This document shows, in pieces, positions 35,429 to 43,914 of a stretch of DNA of 64,000 nt. The number at the start of each line of letters is the position of its first letter. Within the stretch, counting starts at the first letter, position 1. The translations under genes were made by a program, and so were the position numbers. The stretch lies in NCBI RefSeq assembly GCF_012933545.1, contig NZ_JAADJU010000007.1:62001-126000 (forward strand), in the 5' to 3' direction. The DNA is from Rouxiella aceris. GTDB taxonomy: Bacteria > Pseudomonadota > Gammaproteobacteria > Enterobacterales > Enterobacteriaceae. A model generated the notes under the pieces. That model did no database searches, had not been told where the DNA came from, and worked only from the letters and a program-made list of their open reading frames with translations.

Positions 35429-36301
35429 ATGCGTATTTTGATCACGGGTAGCCAAGGGCAAGTCGGCTCATTGTTGGTATCTAAACTAAGTGCTACATGT
35501 GAGGTTTTAGCCTTAGCGCGCAGCGAATTAGATATTAGTGCGCGTGCAGCGGTAATTGATACTGTCACTCATTTTAAGCCTCATTATATTATCAATGCTG
35601 CTGCTCATACGGCAGTAGATAAAGCCGAAGATGAGGTTGAACTTTCATTTGCCATTAACCGCGATGGTCCTGCTTATCTTGCTGAAGCAGCAAAACAAGT
35701 TAATGCAATATTATTACATATCTCAACCGATTATGTCTTTGACGGTAAGGGTGCAGATATTTACACCGAGTCAATGGCAACAGGTCCGCAAGGGGTCTAC
35801 GGACAAAGTAAACTTGCCGGTGAGATTGCTATTGCTGAACAGACTGATAAATTCATTATCTTGAGAACTGCCTGGGTATTTGCCGAAACTGGTAATAACT
35901 TTGTAAAAACTATGTTGCGCCTTGGTGAAACCCGTGATGCATTATCGGTTGTTGGCGATCAGTTTGGTGGTCCGACCTATGCCGGTGATATTGCTGATGC
36001 ATTGATCACTATCGTTAAATCGATAGAATCGGGTAAACAACCTCAGTGGGGGGTTTACCATTATTCTGGTCTGCCTCACGTGAGTTGGTTTGAATTTGCT
36101 GAATCTATTTTTGCCAAAGCACAGGAAAAGTCGATCCTTACTAAGGTTCCGGCCTTGTCGTCTATTCCTACTTCGGCTTATCCCACTAAAGCTAAAAGGC
36201 CGGGCAATTCCAGACTGGATTGCAGTAAAATAACCTCACAGTTCGGCATTAAACCGAGTGACTGGCAACTTGCCTTAGAAAACATTTCAAAATATAAGTG
36301 A
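35429..36301 (+). CDS. rfbD: dTDP-4-dehydrorhamnose reductase
   Basis: A 290-residue SDR-type reductase, last step of dTDP-L-rhamnose synthesis. The cofactor motif GSQGQVG is at residues 7-13, STDYVFDG supplies the catalytic Ser/Thr, and YGQSKLAGE carries the Tyr-X3-Lys pair. It follows rfbA by 21 bases and precedes rfbC by 4. Confidence 0.95.
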   Translation: MRILITGSQGQVGSLLVSKLSATCEVLALARSELDISARAAVIDTVTHFKPHYIINAAAHTAVDKAEDEVELSFAINRDGPAYLAEAAKQVNAILLHISTDYVFDGKGADIYTESMATGPQGVYGQSKLAGEIAIAEQTDKFIILRTAWVFAETGNNFVKTMLRLGETRDALSVVGDQFGGPTYAGDIADALITIVKSIESGKQPQWGVYHYSGLPHVSWFEFAESIFAKAQEKSILTKVPALSSIPTSAYPTKAKRPGNSRLDCSKITSQFGIKPSDWQLALENISKYK

Positions 36302-36305
36302 TATT

Positions 36306-36854
36306 ATGAAAATTGTTAATACTAATATTCCTGATGTTAAAATTATAGAACCCGCTGTATTTGGTGATGATCGCGGTTTCTTTATGGAAACCTGGCAACA
36401 GAAAAAATTTGAGGAGTTGGTTGCTCTTCAGCCATGCCAGTTTGTTCAGGATAACCATTCAAAATCCAAAAAGGGAATACTGCGCGGTCTGCACTATCAG
36501 ACAGTGAATACGCAAGGAAAATTAGTTCGTGTGATTTCTGGCGAAGTATTTGATGTTGCCGTGGATGTGCGTAAAGATTCGCCTACTTTTGGGCAATGGG
36601 TCGGGGTTTATCTTTCAGCGGAAAATAAACGTCAGTTTTGGATCCCGGCAGGTTTTGCGCATGGTTTTTATGTGACCAGTGAAGATGCTGAGTTTGTTTA
36701 CAAATGCACAGACTATTATAATCCAAGCAATGAATGCTCCATTTTATGGAATGATCCGGCACTGAATATTGATTGGCCAATTATTGATGGCAATGTTCAA
36801 TTGTCTGAGAAAGACAAGAATGGCGTGTTGTTTAGTCATGCTATACATCTTTAA
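36306..36854 (+). CDS. rfbC: dTDP-4-dehydrorhamnose 3,5-epimerase
   Basis: A 182-residue cupin-fold epimerase, third step of dTDP-L-rhamnose synthesis. EPAVFGDDRGFFMETWQ, the catalytic His in LRGLHYQ, and IPAGFAHGFYV are conserved, along with the C-terminal WNDPALNIDWP. It completes the rfbBADC set and leads into the exporter genes 31 bases on. Confidence 0.95.
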   Translation: MKIVNTNIPDVKIIEPAVFGDDRGFFMETWQQKKFEELVALQPCQFVQDNHSKSKKGILRGLHYQTVNTQGKLVRVISGEVFDVAVDVRKDSPTFGQWVGVYLSAENKRQFWIPAGFAHGFYVTSEDAEFVYKCTDYYNPSNECSILWNDPALNIDWPIIDGNVQLSEKDKNGVLFSHAIHL

Positions 36855-36885
36855 GTGGAAATTAATAACTATCCATGAGTAAAAT

Positions 36886-37740
36886 ATGAAAAATAATACG
36901 AATTCTGCAGAGGGTATAATTAAGTCCTCAAACGATCAGTTGATGAATGATGAATGGCATCATCATACAGGCAAAACTGATATCTATGTTGGTTTAAAAC
37001 GAATTGATGTTTGGACTGCATTAGGTTGGCATGATATTAAACAACGCTATCGGCGTTCTGTACTTGGTCCATTTTGGTTTACGCTAAGTACCATGATTAT
37101 GGTTGGTGTGCTGGGTTTTCTGTACTCCACATTACTAAATCAAAAAATAACCGATTATTTGCCATACCTGGGTATTGGTCTGATTATTTGGCAGTATATT
37201 AGTACCTGTGTTAACGAAGGATGTGTTGGCTTTATTGCTTCCGCATATATCGTTAAGCAAATACGCATGCCGTTAACGGTACATGTGGCCAGAATTGCAT
37301 GCAGGAACTTTATTATTTTACTTCACAGCCTTCCTGTTGTGATCGTTTTAATGCTTTTCTTTGGCACCTATCCAACCGCAGAATTTCTTATGGTTTTCCC
37401 TGGACTGCTTATCCTGTTCTTGAATAGCGTCTGGATTTCTCTTGTACTCAGTATGCTTTGCGCCAGATATCGTGATGTATTGCCGATTGTTGGTAACGTT
37501 TTACAAGTTGCATTTTTCTTTACCCCTATTATGTGGCAGAAAGATCTGCTCAAGGGCAGAGAGTGGGCGGCAGATTTCAATCCTTTTTATCATTTGATTG
37601 AGCTAATCAGAGCGCCCATTCTAGGGCATCCCATCGAAATAGAGTCGTGGGTATATAGTCTGATATTGCTCGTTGTGGGATTTGTTCTTTCTCAAATTCT
37701 GATGATCCGTTTTAGAGAACGAATTCCTTATTGGTTATAG
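36886..37740 (+). CDS. wzm: O-antigen ABC exporter, membrane subunit
   Basis: A 284-residue ABC-2 type permease with about six membrane segments and an N-terminal cytoplasmic helix (DVWTALGWHDIKQRYRRSVLGPFWF, the Wzm/KpsM signature). With Wzt it moves undecaprenyl-diphosphate-linked O-polysaccharide across the inner membrane. The presence of wzm/wzt, with no wzx or wzy in the cluster, indicates the ABC-transporter assembly route. Confidence 0.92.
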   Translation: MKNNTNSAEGIIKSSNDQLMNDEWHHHTGKTDIYVGLKRIDVWTALGWHDIKQRYRRSVLGPFWFTLSTMIMVGVLGFLYSTLLNQKITDYLPYLGIGLIIWQYISTCVNEGCVGFIASAYIVKQIRMPLTVHVARIACRNFIILLHSLPVVIVLMLFFGTYPTAEFLMVFPGLLILFLNSVWISLVLSMLCARYRDVLPIVGNVLQVAFFFTPIMWQKDLLKGREWAADFNPFYHLIELIRAPILGHPIEIESWVYSLILLVVGFVLSQILMIRFRERIPYWL

Positions 37741-37750
37741 GGGTAAGAAA

Positions 37751-38497
37751 ATGTCTACAGTTATTGCTGCTAAAAATTTGACCGTCGAATTTCCAATTTA
37801 CGAAAATTCGCATCGTTCTTTTAAAAAGTCGATCCTTAATTTATCGACAGGGGGACGAATTGGTAAAGATGCCGGTAAGCATCCTATAGTGCGCGCTCTT
37901 GATAATCTCAATTTTGATTTTAAAGAGGGCGAGCGTGTTGGTTTAGTGGGCCATAATGGTTCTGGTAAAACAACATTGCTGCGTGTCTTGGCTGGTGTTT
38001 ATGCCCCGGTAAAAGGTACGTTGACCAGCAGAGGAAGAATCGCATCACTGCTTGATGTCTCTATGGGCCTTGACCCAGATGCAACAGGATTTGAAAATAT
38101 CTATCTCCGCGGCATTATGGATGGTTTAAGGCCATCGGTGATTAAGTCAAAAATAGATGAAATTGCAGATTTCACAGAGTTAGGTGAATATTTAAATTTA
38201 CCCGTAAGGATCTACTCCAGTGGTATGATGCTGCGTCTTGCTTTTGCGATTTCAACAAGTGTAGATGCCGATATCATTATTATGGATGAATGGCTAAGTG
38301 TCGGCGATGAGGCTTTTAAAGACAAAGCCAAAGAACGACTGACCAGATTAATTGAGAAAGCCTATTTGGTTGTACTGGCAACCCATGATCCTGTTTTAAT
38401 AAATAAAGTTTGTACTCGTAAATTACATATGGAACATGGTGTTATTATTTCTGACCTTCCAGTTGACAAACTTGTTGAGAATGAGGCAATAAAATGA
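37751..38497 (+). CDS. wzt: O-antigen ABC exporter, ATPase subunit without carbohydrate-binding domain
   Basis: A 248-residue ATPase. Walker A is GHNGSGKT (about 72-79), the signature is YSSGM, and Walker B is DIIIMDE. Many Wzt proteins are 400 residues or more because of a C-terminal carbohydrate-binding domain that recognises the capped chain end; that domain is absent here, as in the Klebsiella O2a type. The stop overlaps the start of the next gene by 4 bases (ATGA). Confidence 0.92.
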   Translation: MSTVIAAKNLTVEFPIYENSHRSFKKSILNLSTGGRIGKDAGKHPIVRALDNLNFDFKEGERVGLVGHNGSGKTTLLRVLAGVYAPVKGTLTSRGRIASLLDVSMGLDPDATGFENIYLRGIMDGLRPSVIKSKIDEIADFTELGEYLNLPVRIYSSGMMLRLAFAISTSVDADIIIMDEWLSVGDEAFKDKAKERLTRLIEKAYLVVLATHDPVLINKVCTRKLHMEHGVIISDLPVDKLVENEAIK

Positions 38498-39867
38498 TCC
38501 GCGCAGACCATCCGCTGTTAACTTATGGTGAAAGGATTCTCTGTCAACAGCCATTCAAGCTGTTAAAAGGAATAACCAGCGCCTCTTTGGCCTACCCAAT
38601 AGCAGAGCGGATGGAGAAAAGGTCTGTCAGACCAAAACTCCAGGAATTACGAGATTATTATCAGTTACCATACCAGCAACGCCAATCCATTATTGCTAAA
38701 CGTTTGGCAGAAACAGTTCGTTATGCGGGACTACATGTTCCTTATTATAAAGATCTGTTTGCAAGTATAGGGTTTAACCCCGATCGTATTGAAAATGATA
38801 TTAATTTTTTGAATGATATTCCTTATCTCACCAAGGATATTATCCGGGAGCAGGGGCACAGATTATTATCACGTCCACTGGCAGAAGTCCGACATCATGT
38901 CTGTAAAACAGGGGGGTCTACGGGGCTTTCTTGTTTTATTTATTATGACCAGACTGGTGCTGATTACTCTTCTGCAGTTACTTTATATTGCCGCGAGGCG
39001 ATTGGTAAGAAAAAATATTTATCAGAGTTACATTTCGCCTGTCGCTTCCCGGATGCTACAGTTCCAGAATGGCCAAGTAGAGAAGATTTTAAATGCTTTG
39101 CCATGAATCGCAGTAATATCTTCTTTGACCGTATAGATGATATCGGTTTGGAAGAAATGTGGCAAACTCTACGCTTAAGAAAACCCTATTTGATCCACTC
39201 GCATCCTTCAACTATATATGCTTTGGCATGCTATATTGAGCGGAAATATGGTGGCGGCAAAGCATTTAGCGTATTTGAATCCAGCGGTGAACTGCTTGAA
39301 CCTTATATGCGTACCAAAATCGAAAAGGCTTTAAATTGCCGTGTGGTGAACCGTTATGGTCTGGCCGAATTAGGTGTGATGGCTTATGAAACTAATCCTC
39401 AGTCAACAGATCTTTATGTTCTGGATTCGGAGGGCGTTTGTGAAAATCGAGATTTAGATGGCAACAATGAGTTGATCTTTACCGGTTTTCATAATCAGTT
39501 AATGCCGCTTATTCGTTATGCCACGGGAGATCTGGCAACCATTGACGAGCGTGATGATGGTGTATATTTGACAAATATCGTTGGTCGTATACACGATATT
39601 GTTAACTTGGCTGGCGTTGATTATCCAACTCATCATATTCAGGACATATTGGATCATCGTGTTGGTGGTATTCAGGAATTTCAGATAGATGTTCGCGGAG
39701 ATAAACCCATTCTGCGCGTCGTTCTCGAGCCGAATGCTGATCAGGCCACAGTACAAGCCAAGCTGGAACATTTTTTCCCGGACGCTTTTATCCTTGAATT
39801 TGTCAATCATGACAGTTTTATTCTGGTTGGCCATCGCGCAAAATTCAGACATGTGGTGACAAAATGA
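38494..39867 (+). CDS. CapK/PaaK-like adenylate-forming enzyme
   Basis: A 457-residue member of the phenylacetate-CoA ligase-like (CapK) group. The nucleotide loop is CKTGGSTGLSCF (about residue 138), NRYGLAELGVMAYE is the A5-type motif, and ATGDLATID carries the ribose-binding Asp. The fold activates a carboxylic acid with ATP. In polysaccharide clusters such genes are thought to supply an acyl substituent, but no substrate is known. It overlaps both neighbours by 4 bases and so is translationally tied to wzt and the deacetylase gene. Confidence 0.75.
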   Translation: MIRADHPLLTYGERILCQQPFKLLKGITSASLAYPIAERMEKRSVRPKLQELRDYYQLPYQQRQSIIAKRLAETVRYAGLHVPYYKDLFASIGFNPDRIENDINFLNDIPYLTKDIIREQGHRLLSRPLAEVRHHVCKTGGSTGLSCFIYYDQTGADYSSAVTLYCREAIGKKKYLSELHFACRFPDATVPEWPSREDFKCFAMNRSNIFFDRIDDIGLEEMWQTLRLRKPYLIHSHPSTIYALACYIERKYGGGKAFSVFESSGELLEPYMRTKIEKALNCRVVNRYGLAELGVMAYETNPQSTDLYVLDSEGVCENRDLDGNNELIFTGFHNQLMPLIRYATGDLATIDERDDGVYLTNIVGRIHDIVNLAGVDYPTHHIQDILDHRVGGIQEFQIDVRGDKPILRVVLEPNADQATVQAKLEHFFPDAFILEFVNHDSFILVGHRAKFRHVVTK

Positions 39868-41438
39868 TTGCGGTATTATCAAGACAAACCGATTTAGCAT
39901 CGGCAAGATTGGTGGAAGCAGCATTATGTCGTTCAGTCTCCAAGTCGCAGGTACAGCGTGTCTCTGCCACTGGGCTTGCTGATAACATCCAAGATATCGA
40001 TATAGCAGTATTTATAAATCCTGATGATTTTTTGGCAATGGTACTGAAGAATTACATCAGTAATGGCAAAGTGAAAGTCATTATCTTGGGTTCCTTGCCA
40101 GAAACGCTTTATTCTAAATTACAAATAACGCGCTCTGACAAGCCCATAGATAATAACTGGTGCAGAAGCCTTCCAGCTCAAGCAGGTGCATTTGCTGAAA
40201 GTCCTGCAAGCATTAATTATACAACCGAACAGCCTTTACTCGGTGATTTCTGCTGGGATCGCGCCCTTGAAAGATTTGATTTTGCTGATGAATGGAACAA
40301 CCTGGGATTTGGGGCAGTTCGTGCAGATGGAAGCCAATGGTCACTTAGTTCAGCGATAACTGTTCCAGAAGCCAATTGCCTGGCGCACATTAAAGTGGGA
40401 GGCGACAGTATTTGCAGTTATGCAGCCCTTTATGATGAGCCTGATTCTAGTATTCTTTGGTTCAACCGTGCAGTTGGGCCAATAGACTCTTTTGAATGGC
40501 ATATTGTTGAGCGTTTTATTGCTTCATGGCGCGCTGAGACATTACCGGTATTGCCGGTGTTGTTGGATATTCCATGGGGCCATGATGCAGCAGTAACTAT
40601 GCGACTAGATTGTGATGAGGATATCTCGTCTTCACGTGACCTATGGCATATGTATCAGCAGGAACAGGTTCCTTTCTCCTTGGCGATTCATGCTGCAAAT
40701 CTGCACGATCACCAGCATGATGAATGTATGAAAGAGATGTTGTCCGCGGGTGTTGCCTTCCTTTCGCACAGTCTTACCCATGCACCCAATTGGGGGGGAA
40801 GCTATGAGAATGCACGTCATGAGGCTGCGCGTTCAGCGCAAATGATTAGCGAAGTGTTGCAACAGCCAATCCGCTATGCCGTATCTCCCTTTCACCAAAA
40901 TCCAGACTATGCACTGAATGCGCTCTGTGATGTCGGTTTTCAAGGATGTATTGGCGGGATCATTCGTAATGATCCGGAGTTTCTTATCGCCAGGGGAGGC
41001 GAGTTGGCTAATATGCCAACCGGTTTTGTTGGTCATAGTCAGCAATCCATGCTGCATGGTGACTGTTTGCTAAATGGCTCCGATGCCATGACAAGCTTTA
41101 AAAAAGCCTTTGATCTTTCTCATCGCTGCAAAATGCTGTTTGGCTATTTGGACCATCCTTTCTCACCTCGCTATCAATATGGCTGGATATCAGAGGAGCA
41201 GCGCAGCGGTGCTCATCAGGATTTGATCCACTATATTCGCGAACAGGCACCAAAAGTTTTGTTTATGTCAGAAAATGAGGCAATGGATTTTATTGTCGAT
41301 AAAACACTGGTTAAAATAAGCAAAACAGTAAATGGCTTCAGTATTAAATTTTCTGGCACCAAAAAGACTAACCTGTGGCCGACCATTTTGCTGGGTGATA
41401 AGTTGTACTCAACTGCAGATGTAATATTGATGACGTAA
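39864..41438 (+). CDS. Polysaccharide deacetylase (NodB-like) with N-terminal extension
   Basis: A 524-residue protein. The C-terminal half is a carbohydrate esterase family 4 fold: MRLDCDED (246-253) takes the place of the TFDDG motif and HSLTH (302-306) gives the two metal-binding His. Residues 1-240 have no signature that I recognise and no signal peptide, so the enzyme appears cytoplasmic and may act on a lipid-linked intermediate. It overlaps the CapK-like gene by 4 bases, suggesting a paired role such as removing acetyl and adding another acyl group. It ends before a terminator. Confidence 0.7.
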   Translation: MIAVLSRQTDLASARLVEAALCRSVSKSQVQRVSATGLADNIQDIDIAVFINPDDFLAMVLKNYISNGKVKVIILGSLPETLYSKLQITRSDKPIDNNWCRSLPAQAGAFAESPASINYTTEQPLLGDFCWDRALERFDFADEWNNLGFGAVRADGSQWSLSSAITVPEANCLAHIKVGGDSICSYAALYDEPDSSILWFNRAVGPIDSFEWHIVERFIASWRAETLPVLPVLLDIPWGHDAAVTMRLDCDEDISSSRDLWHMYQQEQVPFSLAIHAANLHDHQHDECMKEMLSAGVAFLSHSLTHAPNWGGSYENARHEAARSAQMISEVLQQPIRYAVSPFHQNPDYALNALCDVGFQGCIGGIIRNDPEFLIARGGELANMPTGFVGHSQQSMLHGDCLLNGSDAMTSFKKAFDLSHRCKMLFGYLDHPFSPRYQYGWISEEQRSGAHQDLIHYIREQAPKVLFMSENEAMDFIVDKTLVKISKTVNGFSIKFSGTKKTNLWPTILLGDKLYSTADVILMT

Positions 41439-41492
41439 GCCGCCATATGGTCTATCGACTTCATCGAAAAATAACAATAGACCGCTTTGCAA

Positions 41493-41516
41493 ATTGCTAC
41501 CATAGCAATGGTTTTT
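41493..41516 (+). terminator. Intrinsic terminator inside the O-antigen cluster
   Basis: ATTGCTA (41493-41499) pairs with TAGCAAT (41503-41509) around CCA, followed by GG and five T residues. It splits the cluster into an rfb-exporter-modification part and a glycosyltransferase part. Confidence 0.65.
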
Positions 41517-41757
41517 AGTTGATTTACATCGATTAGCTCTGACGCTTACCTCAACAATATTATATTACCTAAGCTATACAATTTAATATCTTGAACTAAT
41601 AATTCATTAAAAGCCTAAATATGTCGGACGCAGCAATGTTCCAACTCAGCATATTGAGTTCAGTAAAAAACAGCAGAGATATCATTGTTGTTTTTGATGT
41701 ATGACTGGATATACTCGGTGATAAATTTTAATTTTATGTTCTTCAGAGACTGGTTTG
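41517..41757 (+). promoter_or_regulatory. Candidate promoter for the glycosyltransferase block
   Basis: After the internal terminator, 240 AT-rich bases hold no gene. TTGTTT (41688-41693) and TATACT (41710-41715) with 16 bases between form a plausible promoter about 45 bases before the first glycosyltransferase. No second ops element is present. Confidence 0.35.
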
Positions 41758-42939
41758 ATGGCTGAATTTATTGTATTTGCGACAGCAGACTGGAACGAAC
41801 CTTATTGGACAAACAAACAACATACTGCCAAGTCGTTTGCCGAATTAGGTCATAAAGTATTGTATATTGAAAGTGTCGGCTTGCGTTCGCCAAAATTGTC
41901 GAGTAAAAAGGACATATCCCGTATTATCAATAGACTGAAAAGTGGTATCAAGACGCTACTGTTCGGCGCTGTGCGTAAAGAAGCAAATATCTGGGTCCTT
42001 GCACCACTATTAATACCAGCGGCACACAGATATCCGATGATTAAACGGTTAAACAGATGGATGCTACGTTGGTTAATTGAACGCCATTGTCATCTCAATT
42101 CTTTTGAGAACACTGTAATCTGGACGTATCATCCTTACATTCTGGATACCATCGAGACCTTAACTTATCAACAACTAGTCTATCATTGTGTCGATGATCT
42201 CTCGTCGATTCCTGGTATCGATAAAGATTATTTTCTTCAACAAGAAAATAAACTATTGGCGTTAGCAGACAAGGTGTATGTAACTACTGAGTCATTAGAA
42301 AAACGCTGCAAAGAATACCAGGAAAACACAGAATATCTGTCAAATGTTGTTGATTTTGAACATTTCAGTCAGGCATTAAGCCCTCAACCGTTGCCAGAAG
42401 ACATCAAGCATATACCAGGGCCACGTATAATCTACCATGGTGTATTATCAGATTTTAAAATTGATTTTTCGTTGTTGCTGCAGGTAACTACTGCAAACCC
42501 GGATTTTAGCTTTGTCTTACTTGGCGATGAGCGAGAAGGCCAGCATAATGAAACCCTGGAAAAAGTGAAGGAACAACCTAATGTCTATGCATTAGGTTAT
42601 AAAAAGTATAGTGATTTACCTCAATATCTGGCGCATATGGATGTGGCGATTTTACCGTCGTTGATGAATGAATATACCAACTTTATGTTTCCGATGAAAT
42701 ATTATGAATATCTGGCAGCTGGTATACCTGTTGTCAGCACAGCGTTAAAATTTACTGAATCAGTATCTAATGGGCTATATATTGCTCACAGTTCAGATGA
42801 GTTTTCCGGGCTTATTAAACAGGCAGTTATTAATGGTCGCCTCAGTCTTTCTCAGGCTAAAGAATTTGTCGGAGAGAATACCTGGAAGGAGAGAACCAAA
42901 AAAATGCTTGAACGTATTCATTTAGGAGTTAGTAATTGA
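41758..42939 (+). CDS. Glycosyltransferase, GT-B fold (TuaH-like)
   Basis: A 393-residue enzyme. FVLLGDEREG, LPQYLAHMDVAILPSLMNEY and MKYYEYLAAGIPVVST are the nucleotide-sugar-binding segments of family 4-like transferases; FATADWNEPYWTNKQHTA at the start resembles TuaH-type proteins. Donor and acceptor are unknown. The ATG at 41758 is chosen over an adjacent TTG. It is the first gene of the second half of the cluster, and the next gene's TTG start overlaps its stop. Confidence 0.82.
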   Translation: MAEFIVFATADWNEPYWTNKQHTAKSFAELGHKVLYIESVGLRSPKLSSKKDISRIINRLKSGIKTLLFGAVRKEANIWVLAPLLIPAAHRYPMIKRLNRWMLRWLIERHCHLNSFENTVIWTYHPYILDTIETLTYQQLVYHCVDDLSSIPGIDKDYFLQQENKLLALADKVYVTTESLEKRCKEYQENTEYLSNVVDFEHFSQALSPQPLPEDIKHIPGPRIIYHGVLSDFKIDFSLLLQVTTANPDFSFVLLGDEREGQHNETLEKVKEQPNVYALGYKKYSDLPQYLAHMDVAILPSLMNEYTNFMFPMKYYEYLAAGIPVVSTALKFTESVSNGLYIAHSSDEFSGLIKQAVINGRLSLSQAKEFVGENTWKERTKKMLERIHLGVSN

Positions 42940-43913
42940 AAATATTATTTGCAACCTACCCAATGGCATTTCATACGCCAGGTGGAGGAGAAATTCAATT
43001 GCTTGCTTATAAAACTGCACTTGAGCAGAAAGGGATCACTGTTGATTTAATGGACCAGTGGAATCCTAATTTTATGAGCTACGATGTAGTGCATTTCTTC
43101 TCTTGTATGGGGGGTTCAATTCATTTCTGCAATTTTATCAAGCAACTCGGTTTGCCTTTGGTTGTGTCATCAAGTTTATGGATGACGCCCGAAACCCGAC
43201 ATTTATATCCTGCTGATGAGATCAGAGCACAATTGGCACTCACTGATATGGTGATTACTAATTCTGAAATGGAAAATGAAGCTCTGGCTAATGTGCTTGA
43301 TTTGCCACGAGAAAAATTTGCGGCAGTATATAATGGCGTCGAGGATATTTTCTTTGATGATAAACCATCAGCAAGTCTGTTTAGAGATGCACATAATATT
43401 AGCGGGGACTTTATCCTTAACGTTGCCAATATTGAACCTAGAAAAAATCAGTTAAATCTTCTTAAGGCAATGGAGTCTTTTCCAGACAAGAAACTGGTAA
43501 TTATAGGCCATGTAAGAAATCAGCATTATTATGACGAGATTAAAGCCTTAACAAATAGCGAACAGTTATACTACGCTGGACCTATGGACCATCACTCTCC
43601 TTTGTTGCGTTCGGCCTATCAGGCATGTGAGTTATTTTGCCTGCCTAGTACCCTGGAAACTCCAGGTCTTGCAGCTTTAGAAGCCCGGGCGCAGGGAGCA
43701 AAACTGGTGGTTACAGAAGAAGGCTCAACTAAAGAGTACTTCGCAGATACAGGCTATTATTGTGACTTTCAGTCGGTTGATGACATAAAAAATAAAATCA
43801 CAAACTGTTTGAAGAACGACTTGTACGTTAATTCTGATGAAAAAGTCATGAATTGGCCGGATGCAACAGAGTCGCTGGTAAATATCTACAAGAAAATTTC
43901 ACGAAGAGATTAA
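42936..43913 (+). CDS. Glycosyltransferase family 4 protein
   Basis: A 325-residue GT-B transferase. TPGGGEIQLLAYKTALEQKG is the N-terminal acceptor-side motif, LNVANIEPRKNQLNLLKA begins the donor domain, and ETPGLAALEARAQGAKLVVT is the E-X7-E motif. It starts with TTG after TTAGGAG and overlaps the previous stop by 4 bases. It is visibly related to the transferase at 51590. Specificity is unknown. Confidence 0.83.
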   Translation: MKILFATYPMAFHTPGGGEIQLLAYKTALEQKGITVDLMDQWNPNFMSYDVVHFFSCMGGSIHFCNFIKQLGLPLVVSSSLWMTPETRHLYPADEIRAQLALTDMVITNSEMENEALANVLDLPREKFAAVYNGVEDIFFDDKPSASLFRDAHNISGDFILNVANIEPRKNQLNLLKAMESFPDKKLVIIGHVRNQHYYDEIKALTNSEQLYYAGPMDHHSPLLRSAYQACELFCLPSTLETPGLAALEARAQGAKLVVTEEGSTKEYFADTGYYCDFQSVDDIKNKITNCLKNDLYVNSDEKVMNWPDATESLVNIYKKISRRD

Positions 43914-43914
43914 T

